Below, in pieces: positions 22,150-34,535 of a stretch of 64,000 bases of DNA. Positions within the stretch are counted from its first letter, which is position 1. Each line of letters begins with the position of its first letter. The notes beneath the pieces were generated by a model. The model saw only the letters and a program-made list of their open reading frames with translations, was not told the DNA's origin and made no database searches. A program made the position numbers and the translations under genes. This DNA comes from Corylus avellana (Eukaryota > Streptophyta > Magnoliopsida > Fagales > Betulaceae): positions 27,329,382 to 27,393,381 of the forward strand of contig NC_081547.1 of NCBI RefSeq assembly GCF_901000735.1, in the 5' to 3' direction.

Positions 22150-25100
22150 TCAATTTCTAGATATCTTCGCAATGATGGGATTGCAGATAAACTCAAGTCC
22201 AATCAGCTTGTCCTTAAACTCATCTGCCCCCGCATGTTGAATACCATCTAACCAATGAATCACGTGCTTAATAGCAGCTTCAATCTTCTCCTTATCAGCA
22301 GCCTCAAGCTTTTCACCATTCTTCTTGTCATTGACAATGTTCCTCATTTTGTACGTATACTTCTCCAAAGCTTCCTTAGCCCTAACCTTCTTCTTGTACT
22401 TATCATCTTCAACTTCGTATCTCTCTGCGTCATGGACCATCCTATGAATCTCTTCCGTGGATAATGAACCCTTGTAATTTGTAATTGTGATCTTGCAACT
22501 CATGCCACTGGACTGCTCCATAGCAGAAACATTCAAGATACCATTAGCATCTATCTCAAAGAATACTTTAAACTTAGTGACACCCTTGGGCGCTGCAGGA
22601 AGGCGGGAAAGCCTAAATTCCCCCAACCAGTTGTTATCCACAACTCTTGGTCGCTCACCCTCATAAACCGAGACCAAAACAGAAGTTTGGTTGTCATACA
22701 AAGTGAAGTAGTCCCGTTCCATCTTGGTTGGAATGGCGGTATTCCTTGGAATAACAACGGACATATCACCTTCTGATCTTACACTCACCCCAAGGGACAA
22801 AGGGGTGACATCCAAGAGCACAATGTGCCGAACTTTTACATTACCCATACCAACCATGTTTGCAGCTTGAACAGCTGCTCCATAAGCCACAGCTTCATCT
22901 GGGTTGATGCTCTTGTTAAGCTGCTTTCCATCAAACAAGTCCTGCAATAGCTCCTGCACCTTGGGAATTCTCGAAGAACCACCCGTAAGAACAACATCAT
23001 GGACTCCACTCTTGTCCATCTTAGCATCAGTCAAACACTTCTCCACAAGCTCAATAGACTTCCTGAACAAGTCCATATTGAGTTCTGAGAATCTTGCACG
23101 GGTAATACTTGAGGAGAAATCAATACCAATATATAAAGAATCAACTTCAATGGTAGTCTCAGCTGCAGAAGAAAGAATCCTTTTTGCTCTCTCACAAGCA
23201 CTTCTCAACCTCCTCAGAGCTTTGGCATTTCCGCTAATATCTTCCTTGTGTTGCCTCTTAAATATTTCAACAAAGTGTTTTAACATTCTATTGTCAAAGT
23301 CTTCACCTCCAAGGTGAGTGTCTCCGGCAACGGCCTTCACTTCAAAAGTATTTTCGTCAATGGTAAGTAAAGAGACGTCTGCAGTACCACCACCCAAATC
23401 AAAGATTAATACATTTCTCTTATCATTGGCCACAATGTCAAGACCGTAACCAATGGCTGCGGCTGTTGGTTCATTGATTATTCGCATGACATTGAGCCCT
23501 GCAATGCCTCCAGCATCCTTTGTGGCTTTGCGCTGTGAGTCATTGAAGTAGGCTGGGACAGTGACTACAACATTCTTAACAGTTGTTCCAAGATAAGCCT
23601 CTGCAATCTCACGCATCTTTTTAAGGACCATAGATGAGATTTCCTCTGCAGAAAAATGTTTCTCTTCACCCTTATAAGTGACCACAATCATAGGCTTGTC
23701 GGCAGGACCTTCAATGACCTTGAATGGCCAAAGCTTGATATCATTTTGAACTAAAGAATCACTAAATCTCCTACCAATCAACCGCTTTGCATCTACAAAA
23801 TAAATAAGAGAAAAATGATAAAATGATTCAACAAAACTAAATTAAAAGATCATGTAACCTCATCGGAGAAAGTAAAACAATTTATATTGTCAATTTTTTT
23901 AAGAAGTGTCTATTTTCGTCAAAATCGTCTATTTTTTTTAGGTGAAGATCAAATTCGATGGCGATTTGAAATATGTGGAACCGTTACCAACACTAGTATA
24001 TGATTGGCTGTAAGTTTATTTTATTTGTTATTATTTTTATAAAAAAAACAGTCATAGAGAAAGTGCATCTTAATGTTTCTTAAGATATCGCTTCAAATGA
24101 TTTTCATGAATGTTTTTCAGCTCTTGATAGAGTTTTAAATTGAAAATTGACATCTATATTTATAGTTTTTAGGTCCAAACCTCTAATAACAAATACAAAG
24201 GATTAAAATAAACACTTAACAATGGGCTTATATATATATATAAAGAGGAGAACCTTGTATGCATGACCTACCAATTAGATGTGGTACTGTGTTAATTTAT
24301 CCAAATTACTCCTAAAATTAAAATATATATATGAAAACTAAAATTTTCTTTTTTAAAAAAAGAAAAAAAAGAAAAAAGAAGGCTCACGTACGGTTGGGTG
24401 AACCATCCCCACTCCTTAAGGTTGAGAGGTTGGTTCTGCCACCCCTCAAGGCTGAGGGGGTGATCAACTATGCCCTTAGCCTTCCTTTTATTTCTTTTAA
24501 TTTTAATAAAGAAAAATTAAAGTTTTTTTAATAATTTTTTGGGAGTAATTTGAATATTTAAAAGAAAATAACAATGATCAATTTTCCTTCCAATGTAATG
24601 TCAAAAGCTAATAGGGACCATAATTTGTAAAGGAGTGATAATTCAAGAGGGCTAAGTATACCTTTTTTAAAAAAAAGTTTGAAGGTATTTTTATGAACGA
24701 TGTGTCAGTTTGGAGGGTTATATGCATATAGTTTCTCAAAAGATTAAATATATGATCAATTTTCTTGATTTTTTGTTACTAAGATTATCTATTTTTTGAA
24801 AAGAGTAAGGTAAGTTATTATAAAGTCAGTGCTCCCCATCACCGTCCTTTAATTTCTATTAAAAAATAAAAATAAAAATCTGTTCGATTCCTATAAAAGG
24901 TTCTGTTTTTGGCTTTAGCCATTTTTGGAGATGAAACTAGAAGAATGCAATCAGATATACCCAGGAATAATCAGATTCTTAAATACTACCAGATAAGAGA
25001 TTCATAAATTTGGACGTAAAAGTGCTAAGATGGCTATATACTAAAAATTACCAAAGATGGAGTTTGTGGGATTCCTGGCGACCTGATTCTTGGCTGCATC

Positions 25101-25265
25101 ACCCACCAAACGCTCTTTGTCAGTAAATGCAACATAAGATGGCGTCATCCGGTTGCCCTGATCATTCGCTATGATCTCCACTCGATCATTCTTCCACATT
25201 GCCACGCACGAGTATGTCGTCCCCAGATCAATCCCTATCGCTGGGCCCTCTCCCTCGCCGGCCAT
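22150..25265 (-). CDS. Gene E: HSP70, EEVD-less, 618 residues
   Basis: Exon 1 is 25052-25265 and exon 2 is 22150-23792; the intron is 1,259 bp. The protein differs from gene D at five positions that I can see: Val23Met in exon 1, then Ala-to-Gly in AI[A/G]YGLD, Ser-to-Asn in DE[S/N]TF, Lys-to-Glu in FV[K/E]IF and Thr-to-Ser in RLR[T/S]ACE. Gly and Glu at two of these match other paralogues, so gene E looks closer to the ancestral state there. Domains are as in gene D: Ala in place of Phe in the phosphate-2 loop, no EEVD, ending AKISRN. The promoter differs: the TATA position reads CATAAAG. It is a recent duplicate, and the reading frame gives no sign of decay. Confidence 0.92.
24380..24470. 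repeat. GC-rich hairpin repeat in gene E intron
   Basis: Copy of the element at 18617-18705, with the same CCCTCA-AGGC-TGAGGG stem, inside the duplicated unit. Confidence 0.55.
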
Positions 25266-25321
25266 TCTCGACTCCCAGAACGATCACGAAACTGAAGTAG
25301 CTGACAGGTTGAAGATGATCA

Positions 25322-25330
25322 CTTTATGGG
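25322..25330 (-). promoter_or_regulatory. Altered TATA position of gene E
   Basis: The minus strand reads CCCATAAAG where gene D has CCTATAAAG, otherwise in matching flanks. A CATAAA core is a weaker TATA match. Confidence 0.4.
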
Positions 25331-25563
25331 ACTTTTGCTTCCTTGCTCAAGAAGTAGACACAGTTTTCAAAAGCTACTTAAAGAAAAAAGAGAATCTTAT
25401 TAAAGATTTATCGCACCAGCTTCTATTGGTTGAGGGATTTCATGAAATGACTTTCATTCATTTCTAATTTAAAGCAAGTACGGATTTTACTTTATCCATT
25501 TTCCTTTTTCGATGCTGGGTGTCTAATTTTTTTTTGTTTCGTGGCTTTATTTAAATCAACCAT

Positions 25564-26381
25564 GAACAAAAGCAAAGCCTTTTTTTTTTTTTTTTTTTTT
25601 TTTCGTGTAAAAGCAAATTTTCATTCAACTAAAGGAATAGCTTGAACAAAATTTTAGAAGCATGGCTTGAGTTAGCTTAAAAAATAATTAAGTTAATTTC
25701 ACGGGATGGGCTTAAGTGGGAAGAGTTTAATTTGGTTTTGGTAGTATCCCTTGGAGTCTAAGGTTCAAATCAAACAATATTTTAAAGACACATTTGCAGG
25801 TAAAATCAAAGTCTTGCCATATGGAGGAAAAGCTTTGCACGAATTTAAAATTTACCTAACATGAATAGATACAAGAAATTGTCATACCCTAATACTTCGT
25901 ACGGACGAAAAGAGAGTTAATATACATTTTTTTCCTAAAAGTTGCTTACTTTATTTTAAGCTACTTTTTTTCGGGACAGCTCTCAGCCTGGAAGCACATG
26001 GCAGCGCTTTATCATTCATCGTGATGACTAGACATACACTACTCTCCCCTCTCCCTCTCTCTCTCTACATATACACGTGTGTGGTTCTCTCGGGCCTCAT
26101 CTCTAGTGGGGGTAATTCATGGTCTCATTTTTGGAATAACATAATAGAACACAAGCCAAATATCTAGGATTACTCAAATATTAGAAGCATGGCTTGAGTT
26201 AGCTTAAAAAAAATGATTAAATTAAGAGAAAAGTATGAAAAAGCCCCCTCAACTAACGGCTGTTTTTGAAATAGCTTCATGAAGTTTAAAATGTGTTAAA
26301 GTGGTATCAAACTATCAAAGTGTGTCAAAAATGACATTTTTTATTGTATTCTTATAATACCCTTATTTTCTTACAAACTGA

Positions 26382-26417
<36 letters not shown>

Positions 26418-26635
26418 CTAAAAAATTAATTTTTTTTTTTTAAGAAAGGAAGGAGTGGCTGCCCGTTGGGCTATTTCAGGACCTCTGAGTTTTAACGGAA
26501 TTCGTCAAATATTTTAATAGCATTTGACTCTAGAGAATAAATTGTTTTTTTGGCATATCTCAGGCCTTTTAAGTTCACTTTCATTAGTTCATATGACAAT
26601 GAGTAATTTTTAGTTTTTAATTTATTTTTTTTTAA
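25564..26635. other. Intergenic with microsatellite
   Basis: No gene was recognised. There is a T tract at 25580-25603 and an (AAT)n microsatellite at about 26382-26416. The stretch 25935-26110 (AAGCTAC..TTTCGGGACAGCT to CACACGTGTGTGG) recurs inverted at 44580-44830. Confidence 0.5.
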
Positions 26636-28205
26636 AGGGTAAAATAAACTTCATTACACAGAAATATCATTAATTACAGAATTACAGACATACCAAGGGT
26701 AGTCCTCTCTCCACAATCTCTCCTCACCCAAAGATAAAGCCAACTTAGCAAGTCGATGAGCTGCCATATTTCCTGTGCGTTTCACATGACAAACACTCCA
26801 TTGATGAGCACTTTGTAGAAGCAGCTTCGCATCATTAATCAAAGGACCATAACAACCCCATGTACATTCCTCTATACCCAAAGCTTGAACAATTTCCAAA
26901 GAATCACCTTCTAGAATGACATCATAGAACTCCATAAACACACATAATTCAGCCATTTTCCAAGGTGCCAGTGCTTCTGCCGTTGTAGGATCGGTAATAT
27001 ACTGTCTTGATACCACCTGTGCAGCAAGAATTAGCCCATTATGATCGCGAGCTATGATTCCTATCCCCATTTTTTCCCCATCTTTGTCTACAGCCACATC
27101 TCAATTAATCTTTACAACACCAACAGGAGGAGTATGCCACCTCTGCACTACTGGATTCGATTGCTGAGGATGTTGCACCCACCGTCCCTCCTCTGTTTTC
27201 ATAAACAAATCCACCTGTTCCTGAGCCAGCTTATACAGTGTTGAAGGGGATTGAAAATCACCACCAAAAATAACTTTATTCCTTCGCAGCCAGAGAAGCC
27301 TTGCAATTACTGCCTCCAACTGCATCCCATCGTCCTCCAGGCGCCCATGTAACATTTCCAGCACATGGACAAACGAAACTTCAGTTGAAGAGCATTTTTG
27401 TATCAATTTCGTACATTCCGCCCAAACATCCATAGCAGCTGGACACGTCCACAATACATGCCCAACAATTGCACCAACCAAACCACAAATTGGGCACATG
27501 GGATCAGATATAATACCTTTTTTATGGAGATTAACCCTTGTGGTCAAAATATCATTACAAGCTTGCCAAAGAAAAATCTTCACTATCATGGGTCCTTTAA
27601 TTTGCCATACCGCCTTCCATTGCTTTGATCTGATGGTCTTATCCGAACAACTTCCTTTAATTGCCTCGGACATTCCTTTAGCCAAATGGTACGCACTCTT
27701 AACTGAAAAAACACCATTTTTCGTACCCACCCCAACCCTTCTATCATGTTGTCTCCCCGGGCAGATTGGAATACTACACACCAGGGCAGCTTCTTCCTTT
27801 TTGAAAACCTCCTTCACAAGTGGTATATTCCACCACCTTGTATCTTCATCAATAAGAGTGCTTACCTTTGCACCATGTTCTAACACCCTCACAATAGATT
27901 GTATGGAATATCTTGAAGGCACAGGAATCCAACGATCTTTCCAGATTTTAATAGAAGTTCCATCACCTACCCTCCACATCAATCCCTCTTCTAGTAATTT
28001 TCTTGCATTTCATACACTCCGCCAAACAAAAGAGGGTCTATTTCTCAAACTAGATTCAAGAAAAGAAACTCCCGGATAATACTTTTCCTTGAGCACTCTT
28101 GCCACCATAGAATCTGGATTTTGAAGGAGACGCCACCCTTGTTTCGCCAAAAGTGCCATATTAAAACATTCCAAATCTCTATACCCCATTCCACCCTTCT
28201 CCTAT
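26636..28205 (-). mobile_element. 5'-truncated LINE (L1-type) with zf-RVT and RNase H-like domains
   Basis: Minus-strand coding runs in one frame from [20 protein letters not shown] (end of the reverse transcriptase region) through GDGTSIKIWKDRWIPVP. It then enters the reverse-transcriptase zinc-binding domain (WKAVWQIKGPMIVKIFLWQA, CPICG, HVLWTCP) and an RNase H-like domain (GIGIIARDHNG, AEALAPWKMAE, EGDSLEIVQAL, HVKRTGNMAAHRLAKLAL). Two Trp codons have become TGA, in WRSV*NARK near 28015 and in KIN*DVAV at 27098-27100. After the stop at 26654 a short 3' tail runs into an A-rich end on the minus strand. It is inactive. The missing 5' portion is typical of LINE insertion, but no target duplication was identified. 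Confidence 0.88.
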
Positions 28206-28946
28206 TTTTAGGTCAACCACAGTGTCTGGTTTTGCAATTATCCCTATTTTTTATACCATATGTGAACAATTTGTAATTTAAGCCAACTATAGTGACTAAT
28301 TTTTTATTTATCCCAAAATGAACTCTTTTTTTTTTTTTTTTTTTTTTTATTTATCCACTCCTTGGGTTTTTTGTTTCTTTTTTTTTTTGTTTAAAAAATA
28401 ATTCTTTTTATTTTTTTATTTTTAAGAGAATAAGACCATAATTAAAAAAATAAAATAATAATAATAATAAAAAGGTGATCTTTTAGACACACTTCAGTAG
28501 TTTGATGTACTATTTTAACACACTTTAAATTTCACGAGACTTTTCTAAAAATGTCGGTCAATTGAGAGAACTTTTTTATATTTTTTTCCCCTTAAATTAA
28601 ATATTTAAAGTGGAAGGAAAAGAGAGGTAAATGGCTTTCTATAAGCTAAAAGTTGCTACTTCAATGAAAATAGCGCAATAAAATAAAATAAATAAATAAA
28701 AATTGGCCTCAACTGAAATTTTGATATGATGGTGTGACTTAAAAAAAATTGCAATTAATTAACTATTCAAACAACTACTAGAATAAAAAACAAAGAAAAG
28801 AGCAGACACACAGGTGCTCGGTCTATTTGGCTAAGGCCAAAAATTGTTTAATACTATTCCTGAAAAAATTTAACTTTTCAACATTTTTTTTTTATATTAC
28901 ATTAATTTTTTTTATTATTATTTAAATAAAAAAAATTATTACAAAA
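28206..28946. other. AT-rich 3' flank of an HSP70 copy, ending at a gap
   Basis: 28600-28810 resembles the gene D downstream flank at 15965-16170 (GGAAAAGA.AG.TAAATG, TAGCTAAAAGTTGCT). It therefore probably lies 3' of a minus-strand HSP70. Long T tracts lie at 28328-28348 and 28379-28388. Confidence 0.5.
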
Positions 28947-29046
28947 NNNNNNNNNNNNNNNNNNNNNNNNNNNNNNNNNNNNNNNNNNNNNNNNNNNNNN
29001 NNNNNNNNNNNNNNNNNNNNNNNNNNNNNNNNNNNNNNNNNNNNNN
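28947..29046. other. Assembly gap, 100 N
   Basis: Exactly 100 N, immediately before the plus-strand HSP70 fragment F. Confidence 0.99.
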
Positions 29047-29881
29047 TGGTTCTTCTAGAATTCCCAAGGTGCAGGAGCTGTTGCAAGACTTGTTTGTTGG
29101 AAAGCAGCTTAACAAGAGTATCAACCCAGATGAAGCTGTGGCTTATGGAGCCGCTGTTCAAGCTGCAAATATGGTAGGTATGGGTAATGAGAAAGTTCAA
29201 CACATTGTGCTCTTGGATGTCACCCCACTGTCCCTTGGGGTGGAGACTCGTATAGGTGAGATGTCCATTGTGATTCCAAGGAATACTGCAATTCCTACCA
29301 AGATGCAGGGGGACTACACCACCCTCTATGACTACCAAAGCTCTGTTTTGTTCCCGGTTTACGAGGGTGAGAGAGCAAGAGTTGCGGATAACAATTGGTT
29401 GGGAGAATTCGAGCTTTCTCCCATTCCTAAAGCACCCAAGGGTGTTGCTAAGATAAAAGTATGGTTTGAGATAGATGCCAATGGTATCTTGAATGTTTCT
29501 GCCGTGGAGAAGACTACTGGTGTAAGTTGCAAGATCACAATTACAAATTACAAGGGTTCACTATCCACAAAAGACATTAATAGGATGGTCCAGGACGCAG
29601 AGAAATACAAAGTTGAAGATGATCGGCACAAGAAGAAGGTTATGGCTAAGGAAGCTTTGGAAAACTATGCCTACAAAATGAGGAACATTGTCAATGATAA
29701 GGTGATTGGTGAAAAGCTTGATGCTACTGGTAAGGAGAAGATTGAAGCTGCTATTAAGCAAGTGATTCATTGGTTAGATGGTATCCAGCATGCGGAGGCA
29801 GATGAGTTTGAGGACAAGCTGATTGGACTTGAGTTAATCTGCAATCCCATCATTGCAAAAATTAAGAAAGATGATAATTAG
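29047..29881 (+). CDS. Fragment F: 3' half of an HSP70 (plus strand)
   Basis: Open from the gap edge to TAG at 29881. It starts inside [16 protein letters not shown] (ATPase subdomain II) and includes the linker [14 protein letters not shown]-beta with [12 protein letters not shown], and the lid. It ends [12 protein letters not shown], and EEVD is absent. No stop or frameshift was seen, so this half is intact. The 5' half is missing at the gap. Across the other gap, minus-strand fragment G supplies exactly the missing kind of sequence (exon 1 and the exon 2 start). F is therefore most likely the 3' part of G on a contig placed backwards. The 3' flank carries the cluster's usual GATGGTGCGAATGTTTAATG motif. 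Confidence 0.85.
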
Positions 29882-30145
29882 GACAATAGAGTCAGGTATA
29901 ACACCTTATCAGTGCAAATGTATCAAGACTAATTTTGAGTATTTTTGTTGCCCATGTGTGTTTTGATGTGGCTTTAATTGTTGGGTAGCAGTTGGAAAAC
30001 TTGAAGTATGATGTGTAATTTATGGGTTTGTCATTGATGGTGCGAATGTTTAATGTTTCATGGCGGATGTTGAATTAAATTTTTAAATGAACTCATGAAC
30101 GTAGGGTTTTAAATGGATTATAAATATGTATTTTCAAAACCTAAT

Positions 30146-30245
30146 NNNNNNNNNNNNNNNNNNNNNNNNNNNNNNNNNNNNNNNNNNNNNNNNNNNNNNN
30201 NNNNNNNNNNNNNNNNNNNNNNNNNNNNNNNNNNNNNNNNNNNNN
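30146..30245. other. Assembly gap, 100 N
   Basis: Exactly 100 N between fragment F (plus) and fragment G (minus). Confidence 0.99.
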
Positions 30246-32177
30246 TCTTCACAGTTGTGCCAAGGTAGGCCTCTGCAATCTCACGCATCTTTTTGATGAC
30301 CATAGATGAGATTTCTTCTGCAGCAAAGTGTTTTTCTTCACCCTTATAAGTGACTGCAATCATAGGCTTGTCAACAAAACCTTCAATGACCTTAAAGGGC
30401 CAAAGCTTGATATCCTCCTGAACTAAAGAATCGCTAAATCTCCTACCAATTAACCGCTTTGCATCTGCAAAATAAATAAGATAAAATGATTCAACAAGAC
30501 TAAAGTAGACGAAGCTACAAATCTCAATCTTGATGAGCCTTTATATTGGCTTGCCATTTTTTTTTTTATAAATAAATAGTTATGGTAGCATAGGACAATA
30601 TTTAGGATTTGAAAAGGAGCTTTTGCACTTAGTAGGTTCAATTTACCTCTAACAAATATAAAGAGCAAAAAAATAACAATCGGCATATTAAGAGTTGGAA
30701 TGAAACACAATGTGGCACAAGATCATGTAACCTCATAGGAGAGAAAGTAAAACAATTCATATTGCCAATTTTCTTAAGAAGTGTCTATTTTCGTCAAGAT
30801 CATCTATTTTTTTGGAGGAAGATCAAATTCATTGGTGATTTGACGTATGTGGAACAGTTACCGTAAAATAGGAATCATAGACACAAAATGCCGTGCATAT
30901 TCTTTACATACAGCATGGGCCATGCTAATGGCTACCTTATAGATAATTAGATATGTCATTAAGATTAATTTCAAGTTGGATAGATAGAGGAAGCCTTGCG
31001 TCCACAGTCCACTTTATTATATCTTTTAGAGCATTGGATTGGGGAAGGTGGAGGTTATTACAGGAACGTATGTATGTATGGAGTGTTCAAAGGACAACAA
31101 CTTTCTTTTACATTAATTAATTACAAGTTACTCAGGAATGAAGATTCCTGAGTAGCAAAATGACAAGTTATATACCATAAGAAGTCAAATAATTGATGTT
31201 TTTCAGGTTTCCATGTTCCATACAAAATGGAGCAATTAATGCATAGAACCATTTAATCAATTAATTAAACATTGGATTTAATTAGAAGCAACTTGATCCA
31301 ATAACTTCGATCCTGAAACAAAAGATTTCCCTACACCGACCATATATAGATTGAATATCAAAGTAATAGAGAAGCAGACAGATGATAAATAAATAAAGAT
31401 AAAAGAGAATATATACCTTCAGAGAATAGAACATTAGCAATTCTAGAACACATGAAAATCAGGGAAAAGTTTATATTCAGAAGGCTTCAAAACTCTGAAT
31501 ATAAACTCTAGCCAAAGCCACAAAGGTTAGCAAATAGTCCATGGAAATTTAAGTCCTTCAACACAATAAATGTAGCACTCAGCAGATGGTCATTCTCAAA
31601 TCTATTTAGGCTATACAGATTTAGCCTACTCTTACAGGAACTTTTATGGTTTTAAAAAATGGGAAACTCATTGATTAATATTATATATGGAGAAAGATCA
31701 AACTTTTCTATTCATATATAAATAAAAAATAAAAAAATAAAAAAACCAACATTTTGCAAACTTTCGGGATAGAAGACCAACTTCGACGGTCTTATTGTCT
31801 CAATCTTAACAGATAGAAGGTGTTGAAAGTTTAATTATCTCAGTATAAAAGGTCTTATTGACAATAAGCCTTTTTTTTTTTCTTTTTTTTTCTTTTGTTT
31901 ATTGTAGTTTCACAGAGAAAAAAGGAAAGAGAATGAAAGAAAAGGAAAAAAGAGGATGAGAGATTACCAAAGACAGAGTTAGCGTGGTTCCTAGCGACGT
32001 GGTTCTTGGCTGCTTCACCGACCAAACGCTCTTTGTCAGTGAAGGCAACATGAGACGGCGTCGTCCTGTTGCCCTGTTCGTTATGATCTCTACTCGGTCA
32101 TTCTGCCACACTGCCACGCACGAGTACGTCGTCCCCAAATCAATCCCTATTGCTGGCCACTCTCCTTCGCCGGCCAT
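30246..32177 (-). pseudogene. Gene G: HSP70 5' part with frameshifted exon 1
   Basis: Exon 1 is 31968-32177 and the start of exon 2 is 30246-30464; the intron at 30465-31967 has GT..AG ends. Exon 1 is 210 bp instead of 214: about 4 bp are missing after VEII, where NDQGNR should follow. The frame is lost before the splice site. Exon 2 is in good order as far as the gap (DAKRLIGRR to YLGTTVK). A TATAAAATC box lies about 100 bp upstream of the ATG. Together with fragment F this would be one HSP70 gene inactivated mainly by the exon 1 deletion, unless that is a sequencing error. The 4-bp loss is the only lesion seen. Confidence 0.75.
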
Positions 32178-32397
32178 TCTTTTCCTCTGGAAGAAAACGG
32201 AAATGAAGTAGCTGAAGCCTGAAGGAAGATTCTGAGTCCGGAACGATGACAAAAGTGAAGTAGATGACAAGTTGATTTTATAGACTCTGTTTCCTTGCTC
32301 AAGAAGTAGACAGAGTTTGTAAAAGCTACTTTGTCTCTGTTCAGAGAAAAAAATAAATAAATCAGAAGATAATCTTATTAAAGATTTATCGTACTAA
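32178..32397. promoter_or_regulatory. Gene G promoter region with TATA box
   Basis: The minus strand reads TATAAAATC at 32274-32282. Further upstream, ACTTCTTGAGCAAGGAAAC is shared with genes D and E and resembles an imperfect heat-shock element. Conservation of this block among copies suggests a core promoter, but heat responsiveness is only inferred. Confidence 0.45.
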
Positions 32398-32843
32398 GAG
32401 TATTTCTAATGGATGAGTCATATTTTTATGTAAAATGGCTTCTTAAAATTTACTTTTATCTAGTTTAGTTAAGCCATTTTTATATGTCTCTACTTCCGAT
32501 TAGCTATATTTATATATATTCTATTAAAATATTATTAAAAGCAATAAAAGTTTTGGAAAAAAGAGAACATGTGAGAGGAAAAATGAGAAAAGTTTTGGGA
32601 AAAAAAGAACATGCAAAGAAAAAGTAGGAAAATATTTGGGAAAAAGAGAAAATAGATGAGAGAAACAATAAAAAATAAAATAGCTCCCTTGAAAAGTGCT
32701 GCTATATTTAGCTTTTTTTTTAGCTCTTCCAATCAAATATCTATTTTACATTTTCTTTTGGCTAATCCAATGTAGGGTTTTTTAAACATTTGAAGAGTCA
32801 TTTTAGATAAAAGTAACATTTAGCTTTTCCATTGGGAATGCTC
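32398..32843. mobile_element. MITE (PIF/Harbinger-like), 446 bp
   Basis: Inverted ends GAGTATTTCTAATGGA and GAGCATTCCCAATGGA, with TAA duplicated at 32395-32397 and 32844-32846. The interior is AT-rich with no coding potential. It lies in the gene G upstream region. Confidence 0.7.
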
Positions 32844-33190
32844 TAAACTATATTGGTTGAAGAATTTCAAAATGTTGCCTCTTTTTCATGGAATATCTTC
32901 CATTCATTTCTAACGCAAATACGGAGGTTACTTTCATCCCTTCTTCTGACATTTCATTTTTCCTGACGTTTCATTTATTTGACGAGTCCTAGTATTTGGC
33001 TATCAAGAGTTAGATAAGTGTCTGTCAAAGTCTGATGTGGCTTTATTTAAAAAAATAATAATAATTTGTAGAAAAATCTCTCTCTTCCTAGTTCTGCTAG
33101 ATTTTTTTTTTTTTTTTGTTAAATTTTTATGAGTTAATATTTAGTTTCTAATACCTCAAAATTTATTTTTGGATTTAAAACTAAAACTTA

Positions 33191-33844
33191 GAGCATCTCC
33201 AGCAGTATTAGGTAAAGTAGCTAATGAAAAAGTACAATTCTCTATTTTAACTGCTCATTTTTTCGTATACACTCCAACAGATTATCTATTCTATTCTCTA
33301 TTTGATTAAAATATTATTTTTTCGATTTTTTTTTTCTTAAACTCTCCTTCTCTCTCATGATTCTCCGCCACAATTCTCATGGAAGAGATTGAGATGAGAT
33401 TTCAGCCGAACGGAGAATTCAATTTTTTTTAAAAAAAAATTTGTTTTCTTAAACACACACTCTCTCTCTCCTCTCTTCTCATGGAAGAGAGAGGGGATCA
33501 ACCGAGCAGAGAAGACAATTTTGCAGAAAAGAGAGATGGAGGTTTCAACAAAAATTTTCACCAAAACGAAGCCAGCGTTTTGAATCTAGAAAGTGAAACC
33601 CTAGAAAAATGATGAAGAGAAAGATCCTCATTTATTCAGAGAGCGTTGAGAGATAGAGAGAAGAGAGAGAAAAACATTAAAAAACTTGAACATTTTGCTA
33701 CAGTGAATAGCTACTTTTTGCTATTCAATGTAGCAAAGTATGTAGTTTAGTTACTCTGGAGCTAATCTGCTGGACACAAAAAAATGCTCATAATAGCTAA
33801 ATATAACTATTATGAGCATTTTAACTACTCTGTTGGAGATGCTC
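33191..33844. mobile_element. MITE, 654 bp, inserted in an inverted-repeat arm
   Basis: Ends GAGCATCTCCAGCAG and, inverted, GAGCATCTCCAACAG, with TTA duplicated at 33188-33190 and 33845-33847. The uninterrupted (inverted) site is visible at about 35685-35705, which confirms the boundaries. Confidence 0.8.
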
Positions 33845-34384
33845 TTAAGAGTGGAAGGTTAACCCTTTAGGAATGGTATCACTTAAAATAAATTTTATCA
33901 TCCCAAATTTAATGCTATTACCCCAAATTTAGTGCTAATACCTTAAATTTAAATTTCTCTTATCTCTCTTCTTCAATTTAAAAAACAAATAAAAAAAATA
34001 AAAAATAAGGAGGTGTCTAACGCTTGAGGCAGCCAAAAATCTCAACTCTTTTTTGACAAATCAAAAATTTATTGACGTATCAAAAATTAATATGTCAGAA
34101 AACTTACTTATTAATTTTAACATGTCCGTAAATTTTAAAAAATTATTAAAAACATAATTTTTTTTTAATTAAAAAATTTATTAATTTAAATTATTTTTCA
34201 ATTAAAATAGTTTTTTTTTAAAAAAAAAATTTCACCAATTTCGTTTCTCCAGCTCTCCCTCTCCATTTTCTCACACTCTCTCTCTCTTCTTTTCTCCATT
34301 AATTTTCAAAAACCCAAACCCAAAAAATCAAAAAATCAACCTGAAAAATCAAAAACCCAAATGTCAAACCCAAAAAATCTTCAA

Positions 34385-34535
34385 AAACCCAAAAAATCAT
34401 CTTATCTTCTCTTCTTCTTCTTCTCTTCTCCTCTTTTTTTTTTTTTTTTGTCTTCTTCTTCTCTTCTCCTTTTCTTTTTCTTCTGCTGCTTCTCTTCTTT
34501 TTCTCTTCTCCTTTTCTTTTTCTTCTTCCCTCTAG
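34385..34535. repeat. Pyrimidine-rich (CTT/CT) low-complexity tract
   Basis: About 150 bases of almost pure C and T on the plus strand, dominated by CTTCTTCTT and CTCTTCTC. Long frames through it are compositional and not genes. Confidence 0.8.

Larger units (their letters stand above)
20559..25563 (+). repeat. Tandem unit 2 (gene E unit)
   Basis: Near-identical partner of 14886-19795. The gene E intron holds about 94 bp (near 24070-24160) that gene D lacks. Genes J and K carry a similar AGATCGCTTCCAATGATTTT stretch, so gene D probably lost it. Confidence 0.85.
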
